Origin: an uncultured Brevibacillus sp.
Lineage (GTDB): Bacteria; Bacillota; Bacilli; Brevibacillales; Brevibacillaceae
Reading direction: 5' to 3'
DNA length: 64,000 nucleotides
Assembly (NCBI RefSeq): GCF_947502445.1
Contig: NZ_CANMZW010000024.1
Span: 26,545 to 90,544 of the forward strand
Position 1 is the stretch's first letter, and every line of letters begins with the position of its first letter. The notes under the pieces are model-generated. The model did not search any database, was not told the origin of the DNA, and was given only the letters and a program-made list of their open reading frames with translations. The position numbers were made by a program, and so were the translations under genes. Below, in pieces: positions 33,938-42,958 of this stretch.

Positions 33938-34846
33938 TTAGCTATACTGCTGAATCGCTTCTCTGATTCTTCCATTGGTTACATTCAACAGGCGCAGTGC
34001 TTCTTCCCTGCTCGCACCTGTCAATTTCATCAGGATAGCTGTCTTGGCGTCTCCTTCGGCAAGCTCAGACAAGCGCTCAGCTTCTGCATAGCTCACACCT
34101 GTCACTTCCATGACAATTCGCTTTACGCGTTCTTTCAGCTTGAGGTTGGTCGCCTGGACGTTTACCATCAGGTTTCCGTACACCTTGCCCAATCTGATCA
34201 TCGTTGCTGTCGTGAGCATGTTGAGCACCAGCTTTTGGGCTGTTCCTGCCTTGAGTCTCGTCGATCCGGTCAACACCTCAGGACCGACAACAACATTAAT
34301 CGCTACATCTACACCTTTGTTGATAAAAGATGGCTGGTTGCAGGATAGTGCAATCGTTTTAGCCCCGATGTTCTGCGCTTCAGCCAATACGCCGAGCACA
34401 TAGGGAGTTCTGCCGCTAGCCGCGATACCGACGACAACATCTGCTTTAGTCACTTCGTACTTGTGGATATCCTCCTGTCCCAGCTCAAAGGAATCCTCCG
34501 CGCCTTCCACCGCTCGAATCATTGCAGATGGACCGCCAGCTATGATCCCCTGAACCAGCTCTGGATTGGTTCCGAAGGTAGGAGGGCATTCGGAAGCGTC
34601 CAAGATTCCGAGGCGTCCGCTCGTGCCTGCGCCAAAGTAAAACAGTCTTCCTCCGTTTTCAAGTGCGTAGGTGATTACCTCTACCGCTTCGGCTACCTGA
34701 TCCAATACACGTTCGACCGCGTACGGAACCTTTTTATCTTCATCATTCATCATTTGTACGATGCCCCGGGCATTTAACCGATCCAGGTCCTTGGAGCTTT
34801 CGTTTTTTCCTTCAGTCGTTAATTGTTGCAAGTTCTCCAGCTTCAT
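33938..34846 (-). CDS. murQ: MurQ: N-acetylmuramic acid 6-phosphate etherase
   Basis: The 302-residue SIS-domain lyase shows the family blocks NGGRLFYFGAGTSGRLGILDASECPPTFG (about 61-89), AVEGAEDS with the catalytic-region glutamate, and LSCNQPS. The C-terminal helical part contains LKAGTAQKLVLNMLTT. It cleaves the lactyl ether of MurNAc-6-phosphate to give GlcNAc-6-phosphate and D-lactate in the cytosol. It lies between an ABC ATPase gene and glcDF. There is no MurP PTS gene nearby, so its substrate must come from the AnmK kinase in the same unit. Confidence 0.95.
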   Translation of the reverse strand: MKLENLQQLTTEGKNESSKDLDRLNARGIVQMMNDEDKKVPYAVERVLDQVAEAVEVITYALENGGRLFYFGAGTSGRLGILDASECPPTFGTNPELVQGIIAGGPSAMIRAVEGAEDSFELGQEDIHKYEVTKADVVVGIAASGRTPYVLGVLAEAQNIGAKTIALSCNQPSFINKGVDVAINVVVGPEVLTGSTRLKAGTAQKLVLNMLTTATMIRLGKVYGNLMVNVQATNLKLKERVKRIVMEVTGVSYAEAERLSELAEGDAKTAILMKLTGASREEALRLLNVTNGRIREAIQQYS

Positions 34847-34887
34847 GCTCTGACGAACCTCCTCTTAATGTACTAGCAGCCTTTTGC

Positions 34888-35856
34888 TTACGCATGATCC
34901 AGATGGCAAGAGACAAAATGGCCAGCTGTCACTTCTTTAGCTGCAGGAGCAACCGTTTTGCAAATATCCATACAATGGCGGCAGCGTGGATGGAATGTGC
35001 AGCCAGATGGCGGATTTGCCGGGCTAGGCAGGTCTCCCTCTAAAATGATTCGCTCGGTCGTCAGGTGCGGATTGGGAACAGGAACAGCCGATAGCAAGGC
35101 TTGTGTATAGGGATGGGTCGGTTTTTCATATAACGAGTGCTTATCTGCCACCTCAACCACTTTGCCCAAATACATGACAGCCACCCTGTCGGATATATGG
35201 CGTACGACACTGAGGTCATGAGAAATAAACAAATAGGTGAGCTTGAATTCCTTTTGCAAATCTTGCATCAGATTCAAAATTTGCGCCTGAATCGATACGT
35301 CCAGCGCTGACACTGGCTCATCGGCAATGATCAGCTTCGGGCGTAAAATCAGTGCCCGTGCAATTCCGATCCGCTGTCTTTGCCCTCCAGAAAATTCATG
35401 TGGGAATCTGTCCAGCTGTTGTTTGGACAATCCGACGATGCCAATCATCTCTTCGACCTGCTTTCGGCGCTCTGCCGGGGTACCGATCCCGTGAATAATA
35501 AGCGGGTCCTCCAGTAGCTGACTGATTGTTTTGCGTGGATTGAGCGATGCAAACGGGTCTTGAAATACCAGCTGCATATTTCGTCTGGTACGGCGCAGCT
35601 CAGCTTCGTTCAATTTGCGAATATCCTGACCCTCAAACAAGATTTCTCCGTCCGTCGGCTCAATCAAGCGCAAGATGCAGCGACCCGTAGTCGATTTTCC
35701 ACAACCAGACTCGCCGACAATGCTAACCGTTTCGCCAGGATAAACGGTCAGATTGACGCCATCGACTGCGCGCACTACCTTTTCCGAACTGAAAAAACCT
35801 TGCTTGCTTTTGAAATGCTTGGTCAGCGCTCTGACTTCGAGCAGTGGTTTTGTCAT
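34888..35856 (-). CDS. Muropeptide-unit ABC ATPase (DppF/OppF type)
   Basis: The 322-residue ATPase has Walker A GESGCGKSTTGRCIL, signature FSGGQRQRIGIARAL, Walker B LIIADEP, and the C-terminal PSGCTFHPRCRHCMDIC extension. The ATG overlaps the stop of the partner ATPase gene as ATGA. It resembles the ATPase at 24670 but belongs to a separate complete importer. Confidence 0.92.
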   Translation of the reverse strand: MTKPLLEVRALTKHFKSKQGFFSSEKVVRAVDGVNLTVYPGETVSIVGESGCGKSTTGRCILRLIEPTDGEILFEGQDIRKLNEAELRRTRRNMQLVFQDPFASLNPRKTISQLLEDPLIIHGIGTPAERRKQVEEMIGIVGLSKQQLDRFPHEFSGGQRQRIGIARALILRPKLIIADEPVSALDVSIQAQILNLMQDLQKEFKLTYLFISHDLSVVRHISDRVAVMYLGKVVEVADKHSLYEKPTHPYTQALLSAVPVPNPHLTTERIILEGDLPSPANPPSGCTFHPRCRHCMDICKTVAPAAKEVTAGHFVSCHLDHA

Positions 35857-36827
35857 TGTTCTTCCCCCTCACGATACAGCCAGCACCGGCACTTTTGTGT
35901 GTCTGAGACAGGCAGCAGCTCGGGATTTTTCTCACGGCAAATATCCATGACCTGAGAACAGCGCGGTGCAAACCGGCAGCCTGCGGGCATTTCACTGAGC
36001 AGGGGAACCGCCCCCGGGATCGCTTCCAGACGCTCCTGATTGACATTGACACTCGGCATGGACTGGAGGAGTCCTCTGGTGTACGGATGCTTCGGATCGT
36101 CGAACAGCTTCCCTACCGCGGCTTCCTCCACAATTTGTCCAGCGTACATCACAATGACACGATGACACATTTCAGCGACAACACCGAGGTCATGTGTGAT
36201 AAGCAGGATCGAAGTGCCTTGTTCGGTACGCACCTTTTTCATCAATTCCAAAATCTGTGCCTGAATCGTAACGTCCAATGCTGTTGTTGGCTCGTCGGCA
36301 ATCAACAGCTTGGGCGAACAAGACATCGCCATCGCAATCATCACACGCTGACGCATACCCCCGGACAGCTGGTGCGGGTACTCTGAGAAAATTTCTTCCG
36401 CGCGTGGAATTCCTACTTGCCCTAGAAGCTGAATCGTCTTTTCCTTTGCTTCTTGCTTGGACAAGCCCTGGTGGCGCCGCAACGGCTCACTGATCTGCTT
36501 ACCGATCGGATGCAAAGGGTTAAGGGAAGTCATCGGCTCCTGAAAAATCATCGCAATCTGATTCCCGCGGATTGCTTGCATTTGTTTATCTGAAAGTGAA
36601 AGCAGCTCTTGTTCCTGAAAACGGATGCTGCCTGTCATCTCTACATTTCGTCCCAATAGCTGCATGATCGACATGCTGGTCACGCTTTTGCCGCATCCTG
36701 ATTCGCCGACCACCCCGACGGTTTCTCCCGGTTCGACACTCAGGCTGACGCCCTCGATCACGGTCAGTTTTTTGCCTGCTTGTTTAAAAGATGTTCGCAA
36801 ATCTTGGATCGTAAGCATTGCTGCCAT
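35853..36827 (-). CDS. Muropeptide-unit ABC ATPase (DppD/OppD type)
   Basis: The 324-residue ATPase has Walker A GESGCGKSVTSMSIM, signature LSGGMRQRVMIAMAM, Walker B LLIADEP, and the cysteine-bearing tail CRFAPRCSQVMDIC. It is coupled by a 4-bp overlap to its DppF-type partner and lies 19 bp after the amidase candidate. Confidence 0.92.
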   Translation of the reverse strand: MAAMLTIQDLRTSFKQAGKKLTVIEGVSLSVEPGETVGVVGESGCGKSVTSMSIMQLLGRNVEMTGSIRFQEQELLSLSDKQMQAIRGNQIAMIFQEPMTSLNPLHPIGKQISEPLRRHQGLSKQEAKEKTIQLLGQVGIPRAEEIFSEYPHQLSGGMRQRVMIAMAMSCSPKLLIADEPTTALDVTIQAQILELMKKVRTEQGTSILLITHDLGVVAEMCHRVIVMYAGQIVEEAAVGKLFDDPKHPYTRGLLQSMPSVNVNQERLEAIPGAVPLLSEMPAGCRFAPRCSQVMDICREKNPELLPVSDTQKCRCWLYREGEEQ

Positions 36828-36845
36828 GGGTACTCCCCCTTTTCT

Positions 36846-38066
36846 TTAGGATGTGCCGACAATATGGAAGCCTGAAAACAGCTGGTTATGATGAGCTAGC
36901 CTCCAGGAACCAATCAATGGACTTACTTCCGGGTGTACGCGATTGGTAAGCGTAATGATTGTCACTTCTCTGGCCGGGTCTGACCAGATTGAGGTACCCG
37001 TAAAGCCTGTGTGCCCAAAACCACTCGCCGATACCACATCTCCTCCGGTACAGCCCGCTGCGATTTGCTCAAGCGCCCCACCTGTAGAAGAAACGATCCA
37101 GCCAAGGCCTCTGCGATGTACAGATGGATCCGTAAGTGAGCGAGTAGACAGTGAAAATAACGTAGGATCAATGCTCACAGGAGCATCATTCGTTGTCCAT
37201 ATCTGCATGTAGCGCTCCGTATCAGCCAGTGTGGAGAACAATCCGGCATGCCCACTGACTCCTCCGAGACCATAGTAAGCATTGCAATCATGAACGGTTC
37301 CACAGATGATGCCTTTGCGCCATCTGTAGGTGGCCAGCATTTGCTTCCATTCTTTTGCAAAAAGTGGCTGTCCTACTGACAGTTCAGCCATATAGGCCGC
37401 TGCCATGTTTCGTTCAAAGGAATTGCCGTTTTCTGTAGGGGCGATCGTCCAAGCTGAGCTTCCTGCCTGATTGAGCGGCAAATAACTCGTATGAATCATC
37501 CCGCTCGGCTGAAAAATCAGCCGTTTGGCAAGTGCATCCAGCTCCTCGTCCCAAATCCTTTCCAATAAAAAACCGAGCAGCATAAAGCCTAAATCACTGT
37601 AGATCACTTCGCGTCCTACAGCGTCAGCCATCTGTTCACGAGCGATGAGACGCAGATACTCACTTTTGCCAGCTCCGAGCAAAAAGAACGGCCGCCATGC
37701 TGGCAATCCAGATGTATGGGTCAAGAGATGGATCACCTTGATCTTCTCTTTGCTTTCTTTGTCCTCGCCTTCTGCTAGTTCAGGCAAGTATTTTGTAACC
37801 GGATCCATCAGCGAGAGCTTACCTTCCTGGACACTGATGAGGATCAGCGGCAGCGTAACCAACACTTTTGTTAAAGAAGCCATATCGTACACCGTATGAA
37901 TATCTACAGGCTGAGCATCGGGACCGTTTCCTGTCATGCCCTTGCAAACGGTCAGGGCTGACTTGCCCCCTCGCAGAACACTAACTGCGCCCCCCGGAAA
38001 TATTTCCTGGTGAATGCCGCTATCCAAGCTACGTTCTATACGTTCCCTGATTTGCTCTGTATTCAT
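36846..38066 (-). CDS. Beta-lactamase-fold serine hydrolase, AmiE-like muramyl amidase candidate
   Basis: The 406-residue protein has the serine beta-lactamase/class C fold: SxxK as SLTK (Ser64, Lys67), a YxN position as YSD (YSDLGF), and the third box as HTG (GFGHTGFTG). No signal peptide is visible, so the enzyme should be cytosolic. In B. subtilis the murQ-murR-murP cluster contains AmiE, a beta-lactamase-family MurNAc-L-Ala amidase. Position among murQ, anmK and a peptide importer suggests the same job here: stripping the peptide from imported muropeptides. A carboxypeptidase or esterase remains possible. Confidence 0.75.
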   Translation of the reverse strand: MNTEQIRERIERSLDSGIHQEIFPGGAVSVLRGGKSALTVCKGMTGNGPDAQPVDIHTVYDMASLTKVLVTLPLILISVQEGKLSLMDPVTKYLPELAEGEDKESKEKIKVIHLLTHTSGLPAWRPFFLLGAGKSEYLRLIAREQMADAVGREVIYSDLGFMLLGFLLERIWDEELDALAKRLIFQPSGMIHTSYLPLNQAGSSAWTIAPTENGNSFERNMAAAYMAELSVGQPLFAKEWKQMLATYRWRKGIICGTVHDCNAYYGLGGVSGHAGLFSTLADTERYMQIWTTNDAPVSIDPTLFSLSTRSLTDPSVHRRGLGWIVSSTGGALEQIAAGCTGGDVVSASGFGHTGFTGTSIWSDPAREVTIITLTNRVHPEVSPLIGSWRLAHHNQLFSGFHIVGTS

Positions 38067-38104
38067 TGCTTTTCCTCCACGCTGTAAATCCTTTTTGGGC
38101 TACC

Positions 38105-38938
38105 TTACTTACTCCGATGACGTGGGTCCAGAATATCGCGAACCGCATCCCCGAACATATTACATGCAAGAATAGTCACCGTCATGGCGATACATGGCCA
38201 AATAATCATGCCTGGAGCCAGCTCCATGTAGCGGCGTGCTTCGGAAATCATGCCACCCCACGAAGGGTCAGGCGGCTGGATACCCAGTCCCAAAAAGCTG
38301 AGCGCTGATTCGGTCAGGATGGCACCTGAGATTGCCAGCGAGGATTGAACCAGGAGCGGTGCTGTTACGTTCGGGAAAATTTCCAAAAACAATATTCGCT
38401 TTGTGCTCGCGCCAATGGCTCTGGCGCTTTCCACGTATTCGAGGTTTTTGATCGAGAGAACCGCGCCCCTCACCGTACGTGTAAAGATCGGGATATTCAC
38501 AATACCGATCGCCATAATGGTGTTGAACGTCCCAGGTCCCAGTGCAGCCACAATCGCCAAGGCCAGCAAAATTTCCGGGAAGGCAAAAAGCACGTCCATG
38601 ACACGCATGATAAAGCCGTCGATCCAGCGACCGAAGTACCCTGCAATCAGGCCAAACAATGTACCAAAAGCAACGCTGACCAATACGGCAGAAATTCCGA
38701 CTACCAGTGATACTCGCGCTCCATAAATGATTCGACTCAAGAGGTCGCGCCCAAACTGGTCAGTCCCCAGCAAATAATCAGCAGAGCTTCCTTCCATCCG
38801 GTGGTCCTGAAACATCTCAGTCGGGTCATGCGGGGCCAAGACCGGTGCCAGCACTGCTGTCAAGCATAAAAGCGCCAGCAATACGGAGCAGAAGACAGCT
38901 GTTTTATTCGTCAAAAAACGCTTACGAAAAGTGCTCAT
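38105..38938 (-). CDS. Muropeptide-unit ABC permease (DppC/OppC type)
   Basis: The 277-residue permease has OppC N-terminal features (DYLLGTDQFGRDLLSRIIYG) and the coupling motif VESARAIGASTKRILFLEIFPN. It ends DAVRDILDPRHRSK and lies 16 bp after the DppB-type gene. It is a few residues shorter at the N-terminus than the equivalent at 26678. Confidence 0.92.
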   Translation of the reverse strand: MSTFRKRFLTNKTAVFCSVLLALLCLTAVLAPVLAPHDPTEMFQDHRMEGSSADYLLGTDQFGRDLLSRIIYGARVSLVVGISAVLVSVAFGTLFGLIAGYFGRWIDGFIMRVMDVLFAFPEILLALAIVAALGPGTFNTIMAIGIVNIPIFTRTVRGAVLSIKNLEYVESARAIGASTKRILFLEIFPNVTAPLLVQSSLAISGAILTESALSFLGLGIQPPDPSWGGMISEARRYMELAPGMIIWPCIAMTVTILACNMFGDAVRDILDPRHRSK

Positions 38939-38953
38939 GTCGCATTCCCCTTG

Positions 38954-39895
38954 TCAATACTTGATACGCGGATCAATCCAGGTATAAATCAGGTCGATGA
39001 GCAGATTGACCAGGACAAACACCAGAGCGACAAAAAGCACGCCTCCCTGTACTACCGGATAATCACGCTGATAAATTCCCTCCAGAATGTACTGGCCAAG
39101 GCCAGGAATCGAAAACAGTTGCTCCACGATGACTGAACCGCCGAGCAAGTATCCAATCTGCATTCCTGCAATCGTGACAATCGGAATCGAGGAATTGCGG
39201 AACGCATGGCCCATGACGATGGTCCATTGGCTGTTTCCTTTAGCCCGTGCCGTACGAATAAAATCTTTGTCCATCGTTTCCAAGAAGGCAGAACGCGTCA
39301 TCCGCATGACACCTGCCGCCACTACAATTCCCATCGTTGTCGCTGGCAAAATAAATACCTTGAACGCCTCGACTGGATCTTCCCAGAAGCTGACGACATC
39401 AATTGGCGGGAACCAGCCAAAATAGAGAGAAAAGCCGAGCAAAAGCAGTGTTCCAATGGCAAAATTCGGTACAGAAATCCCGAGTAGCGTAGCAACACGC
39501 ACGACGATATCTGTTTTGGAATGGGCGCGAATCGCTGACAAAATACCAAACGGGATCGCAAGTGCCCAACCGATCAGTACCCCAAGCACTGTCAATTGCA
39601 GCGTGATCGCAAAACGTTTGAGGATTTGTGGCAGGATATCCTCACCCGTATGAACAGATACCCCAAAATTCCCTTGCAGCATTCCTGTAATCCAGCTCAT
39701 GTATTGACTGAGCAACGGCTGGTCCAGACCCATGCTCTTATTCAGAGCCGCAATCGCTTCAGGTGTGGCATTGGTCCCCAGCATGATGGAGGCTGGATCA
39801 CCTGGCACCAAGTGCAGGATCGTAAAGACCAATACGGAAATGCCAAACAGGATGGGAATCAAGCTGGCGACGCGTTTAAGTAGATAAGACCCCAC
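38954..39895 (-). CDS. Muropeptide-unit ABC permease (DppB/OppB type)
   Basis: The start is GTG 39895, 7 nt after GGAGGG. Starts further upstream run through the hairpin at 39923-39948 and lack ribosome sites. The 313-residue permease has YLLKRVASLIPILFGI, HLVPGDPASIMLG, coupling motif IRTARAKGNSQWTIVMGHAF and terminal DLIYTWIDPRIKY. Confidence 0.92.
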   Translation of the reverse strand: MGSYLLKRVASLIPILFGISVLVFTILHLVPGDPASIMLGTNATPEAIAALNKSMGLDQPLLSQYMSWITGMLQGNFGVSVHTGEDILPQILKRFAITLQLTVLGVLIGWALAIPFGILSAIRAHSKTDIVVRVATLLGISVPNFAIGTLLLLGFSLYFGWFPPIDVVSFWEDPVEAFKVFILPATTMGIVVAAGVMRMTRSAFLETMDKDFIRTARAKGNSQWTIVMGHAFRNSSIPIVTIAGMQIGYLLGGSVIVEQLFSIPGLGQYILEGIYQRDYPVVQGGVLFVALVFVLVNLLIDLIYTWIDPRIKY

Positions 39896-39922
39896 TTTTT
39901 TTCCCTCCATATTTAGAAACTT

Positions 39923-39948
39923 GGCTCCGCCTAGCAACTGGCGGAGCC
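39923..39948 (-). other. Intercistronic hairpin after the binding-protein gene
   Basis: GGCTCCGCC-AGTTGCTA-GGCGGAGCC is a perfect 9-bp GC-rich stem 18 bp beyond the SBP stop. No U run follows, so it is not a full terminator. Such hairpins protect the upstream mRNA and raise binding-protein levels over permeases. Confidence 0.65.
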
Positions 39949-39965
39949 GTAAATGACACGTACTA

Positions 39966-41510
39966 TTACTTGATAGATGTTTTGATCAGCGAGTATACTT
40001 CACCAGCAGCTGTTGGTGTGAAGTCAATATTGTCACGAACAGCATAGTAGTTTTTCGGAGAAGCCAGGAACAGGTTCGGTGCATCTTGAACCAGCATCAT
40101 TTGTGCTTCTTCGTACAGCTTTTTGCGTTCTGCTTGATCTACAGTGGACAGTGCTTTTGCTACCAACTCGTCGTATGCCGGGTTGGCGTAGTTCCAAACG
40201 TTAGCAGAGCCAGTGGAAGCAAAGAAGAAGCGCATGGAACGGTCAGCATCTACACCGGACGTGTTGCGTCCAACCATCAAGTTCATATCTTTCGATTTCC
40301 AAGTATCAATGTAGTTACCCCACTCGAGCTGGTTGATTTTCGCATTGATGCCGATCGCTTTGAGCTGTTGTTGGATCACTTGCGCAGTTTCTACCATGTC
40401 TGGGTAAGTAGCAGCTGTTTCAATCTGGGTTTCGAAGCCATTCGGGAAGCCTGCTTCAGCCAGCAATGCCTTTGCTTTTTCTACATCCGTTTTGTAGCTT
40501 GGGTAAGAAGCTGTATCTACAGCCCAGTTTGTGAGCGCAGGAGCGATCGGACCAGTCAGGGCAGCTTCGCCTTTCCATACGGTTTGAACGATTTGGTTAC
40601 GGTCAACCGCATAGCTGATCGCTTCACGTACTTTCGGGTTGTCAAACGGCTTTTTGTTCACGTTGATACCCAGGTAGCTGTACTCAAGCGATTGATAGTT
40701 TTTCACCTGTACGCCAGGCTTGCCTTCCAAAAGCTTCGCGGAGTCAGCAGAAATCACGCTAACGTCGATTTTGCCGGAGCGCATTGCTGCCAGACGCTCT
40801 GCTTCATCCTTCATGATCTGGAATTTGATTGTTTCTACTTTAGGCAAGTCTTTATTGAAGTAGTCCGCATTTTTCTTCAGGAGAACATATTGGCCAGATT
40901 CAGCCTTTTCCAATTTGAATGGGCCAGTACCAATTGCTTCCTTGGTCAGGTCAGTAGAACCTGCTGGAACGATAGAAGCGTACGCACTTGCCGTATTTGC
41001 AACGAAAGCTGCGTCTGCATTTTTCAGCTTGAATACGACAGTCGTCGCATCTTTTGCTTCAATCGACTCTACGGAAGAGAAGTACGATTTCGCAATCGCT
41101 CCGGTATCCGGGTTCAGAATGCGCTCGAAGCTGTATTTTACGTCTTCAGCTGTCATGTCTTTACCATTGTGGAATTTCACACCAGCATGCAGGAACATGG
41201 TGATGGTTTTGCCATCTGGTGCAATCTCCCATTTTTCTGCCAGGTTCGGAACGATTTCCATGTTTTCATCCAGCTTCGTCAAGCTGTCGTAAATCAGTGC
41301 ATACACACGCACACTGGATGCCGCTGGAACCTTGTGCGGGTCATAGCCCACTGGCTCCTGTTCAGCTGCAACGATCAGCTCCGTTTTAGCTGTAGCAGCT
41401 TGCCCGTCTTTTGGCTTGGCTTGGTCAGCCGGAGCAGTTCCTCCACCGGAACAGGCGGAAAGCATGAGGGATAAAGATAGGAAAAAGCCTGCCAACACTC
41501 GTTTTTTCAC
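39966..41510 (-). CDS. Peptide/muropeptide ABC solute-binding lipoprotein
   Basis: The 514-residue SBP_bac_5 protein has a signal peptide ending LSLMLSACSGGG (lipid Cys20), then LIVAAEQEPVGYDPHK, FHNGKDMTAEDVKYSFERIL and GTGPFKLEKAESGQYV. It is exported, lipid-anchored, and captures peptide-like ligand for the adjacent permeases. Its place 26 bp after anmK suggests muropeptides or anhydromuropeptides as ligands, by analogy with other peptide-type binding proteins that take murein tripeptides. Confidence 0.92.
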   Translation of the reverse strand: MKKRVLAGFFLSLSLMLSACSGGGTAPADQAKPKDGQAATAKTELIVAAEQEPVGYDPHKVPAASSVRVYALIYDSLTKLDENMEIVPNLAEKWEIAPDGKTITMFLHAGVKFHNGKDMTAEDVKYSFERILNPDTGAIAKSYFSSVESIEAKDATTVVFKLKNADAAFVANTASAYASIVPAGSTDLTKEAIGTGPFKLEKAESGQYVLLKKNADYFNKDLPKVETIKFQIMKDEAERLAAMRSGKIDVSVISADSAKLLEGKPGVQVKNYQSLEYSYLGINVNKKPFDNPKVREAISYAVDRNQIVQTVWKGEAALTGPIAPALTNWAVDTASYPSYKTDVEKAKALLAEAGFPNGFETQIETAATYPDMVETAQVIQQQLKAIGINAKINQLEWGNYIDTWKSKDMNLMVGRNTSGVDADRSMRFFFASTGSANVWNYANPAYDELVAKALSTVDQAERKKLYEEAQMMLVQDAPNLFLASPKNYYAVRDNIDFTPTAAGEVYSLIKTSIK

Positions 41511-41535
41511 GATGGTACCCCCTACGTTATTCTAG

Positions 41536-42756
41536 TTAGAAGCATATATTTCCTAACGGTACTGCCCTTTTTGCTCCTGTTACAGAAGGAACATTGGAAG
41601 GTCGTCCCATTAGTGTCTCATGGCCCAAAATGGCAAATGCAACTGCTTCCTTCGCGTCATCCGGCATGCCGAATTGCTGTGTCGTCTTGACAGTTATACC
41701 TGCTGGCAACTGACTTTGCAGCATGTGAAGAAGAGTTTGGTTATGAGCGCCTCCACCCGAGACGATCACTTCCTCCACTTTGGTGGTTGGTAAAACGAAT
41801 TGCTTGTAAGCATTAGCGATAGAAGTAGCAGTCAGAGCGGTAACGGTAGCTAGCAAATCAGCTTGACTGATGCCCAGCTGTGTCGCTTGTGCCAGCAGCT
41901 CCTGTGCAAAAGCTTTGCCGTATACTTCCCGACCTGTGCTTTTTGGCGGTTGTATTTGGTAATACGGGTCTTGCAGCAGACGATCCAAAAGCTCTTGGGA
42001 TACAGTGCCACTCGCTGCGATTTCTCCACCCGCATCGTAGCGCAATCGTCCCTCGGTCATGACCTGAACGATCTGATCCATGATCATGTTGCCAGGACCT
42101 GTATCGAATGCAACCACTTTTTCAATACTCTCTCCAGCAGGAAGTACCGTGACATTGGCAATCCCGCCGATATTTTGCAAAAGTCGTCCTTTTTGAGGAT
42201 CACGGAACAAGATGTAATCTGCGTATGGTACGAGCGGTGCGCCTTCGCCATCTGCCGCCAGATCTCGCGCACGGAAGTTTCCTACAACAGGAATTCCTGT
42301 GCGTTCAGCCAGTATCGACAGCTCGCCGATTTGCAGGGACGCCCTGACCTCGGTCATTCCTGTAGGTCCTGGAAACGGAGTACGTCCGGCAATATGCCAA
42401 ATCGTTTGACCGTGCATGCAGACCGCATCGACGTCTTCAGCTGTTACATTGGCTTTTGTTATCAACTGCTCTACGGCATATGCATACCACTCGGATAATC
42501 CGTAATGAACCGCGGTGAGTTGATCCAGTTTGGCAGTCTCGACGCTGCACAGATTCATCACCCATTCACGCAGGTCCTCTGAGTATGGCATATAGAAAAA
42601 ATCGCGGAGTGTAACGTCAGCAATCTCTCCTTGGTCATCTGTGCGAATCGCAACCAATGCTGCGTCAATTCCATCCAAGGATGTGCCAGACATAAGGCCA
42701 ATGAGCAGATGTTCACTCTTTGTGCGATAATCCAGTAAATTTGCTGGTTGATTCAA
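41536..42756 (-). CDS. anmK: AnmK: 1,6-anhydro-N-acetylmuramic acid kinase
   Basis: The best start is TTG 42756, 7 nt after a G-rich site; ATG codons further upstream have no ribosome site or precede the predicted transcription start. The 406-residue protein has LLIGLMSGTSLDGIDAALV, AVCMHGQTIWH, NFRARDLAADGEGAPL and VAFDTGPGNMIMD, the ASKHA kinase blocks of AnmK. It opens the anhydro ring and phosphorylates, giving MurNAc-6-phosphate, the substrate of MurQ encoded downstream. It is the first gene of the unit. Confidence 0.93.
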   Translation of the reverse strand: MNQPANLLDYRTKSEHLLIGLMSGTSLDGIDAALVAIRTDDQGEIADVTLRDFFYMPYSEDLREWVMNLCSVETAKLDQLTAVHYGLSEWYAYAVEQLITKANVTAEDVDAVCMHGQTIWHIAGRTPFPGPTGMTEVRASLQIGELSILAERTGIPVVGNFRARDLAADGEGAPLVPYADYILFRDPQKGRLLQNIGGIANVTVLPAGESIEKVVAFDTGPGNMIMDQIVQVMTEGRLRYDAGGEIAASGTVSQELLDRLLQDPYYQIQPPKSTGREVYGKAFAQELLAQATQLGISQADLLATVTALTATSIANAYKQFVLPTTKVEEVIVSGGGAHNQTLLHMLQSQLPAGITVKTTQQFGMPDDAKEAVAFAILGHETLMGRPSNVPSVTGAKRAVPLGNICF

Positions 42757-42817
42757 GTCATCGCCCCCCATTTGGGATTCGAAAATAGTAGAAATATTCA
42801 TTCGTGTTTCCGTTTTC

Positions 42818-42846
42818 ATTATATGTAATAAAATTACGTCAGTCAA
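42818..42846 (-). promoter_or_regulatory. Near-consensus promoter of the muropeptide unit with internal dyad
   Basis: Minus strand TTGACT (42841-42846), 17 bp, TATAAT (42818-42823). Within the spacer GTAAT-AAA-ATTAC (42825-42837) is a perfect 5-bp dyad, a plausible repressor site. The start point falls near 42811, excluding upstream start codons for anmK. Confidence 0.8.
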
Positions 42847-42916
42847 CTTAATAATAGTAAATTTTATTTCTTTTCGGCAATAATTATTCTCACGTTAGTG
42901 GGTAGAGGTAACAAAT

Positions 42917-42947
42917 AAAAAAAGGACGCATTACACGTCCTTTTTTG
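42917..42947. terminator. Bidirectional terminator, mainly for ytbE
   Basis: AAAAAAAGGACG-CATTACA-CGTCCTTTTTT is a perfect stem with A and T tracts on either side. It lies 12 bp after the aldo/keto reductase stop. Confidence 0.85.
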
Positions 42948-42958
42948 TCTTTCTTCTA

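Noticed and set aside
40086..41474. 462-codon open frame on the plus strand
   Set aside because: It is the exact antisense of the SBP gene at 39966-41510, has no ribosome site, and its translation (Cys/Phe/Arg-rich) resembles no protein family.
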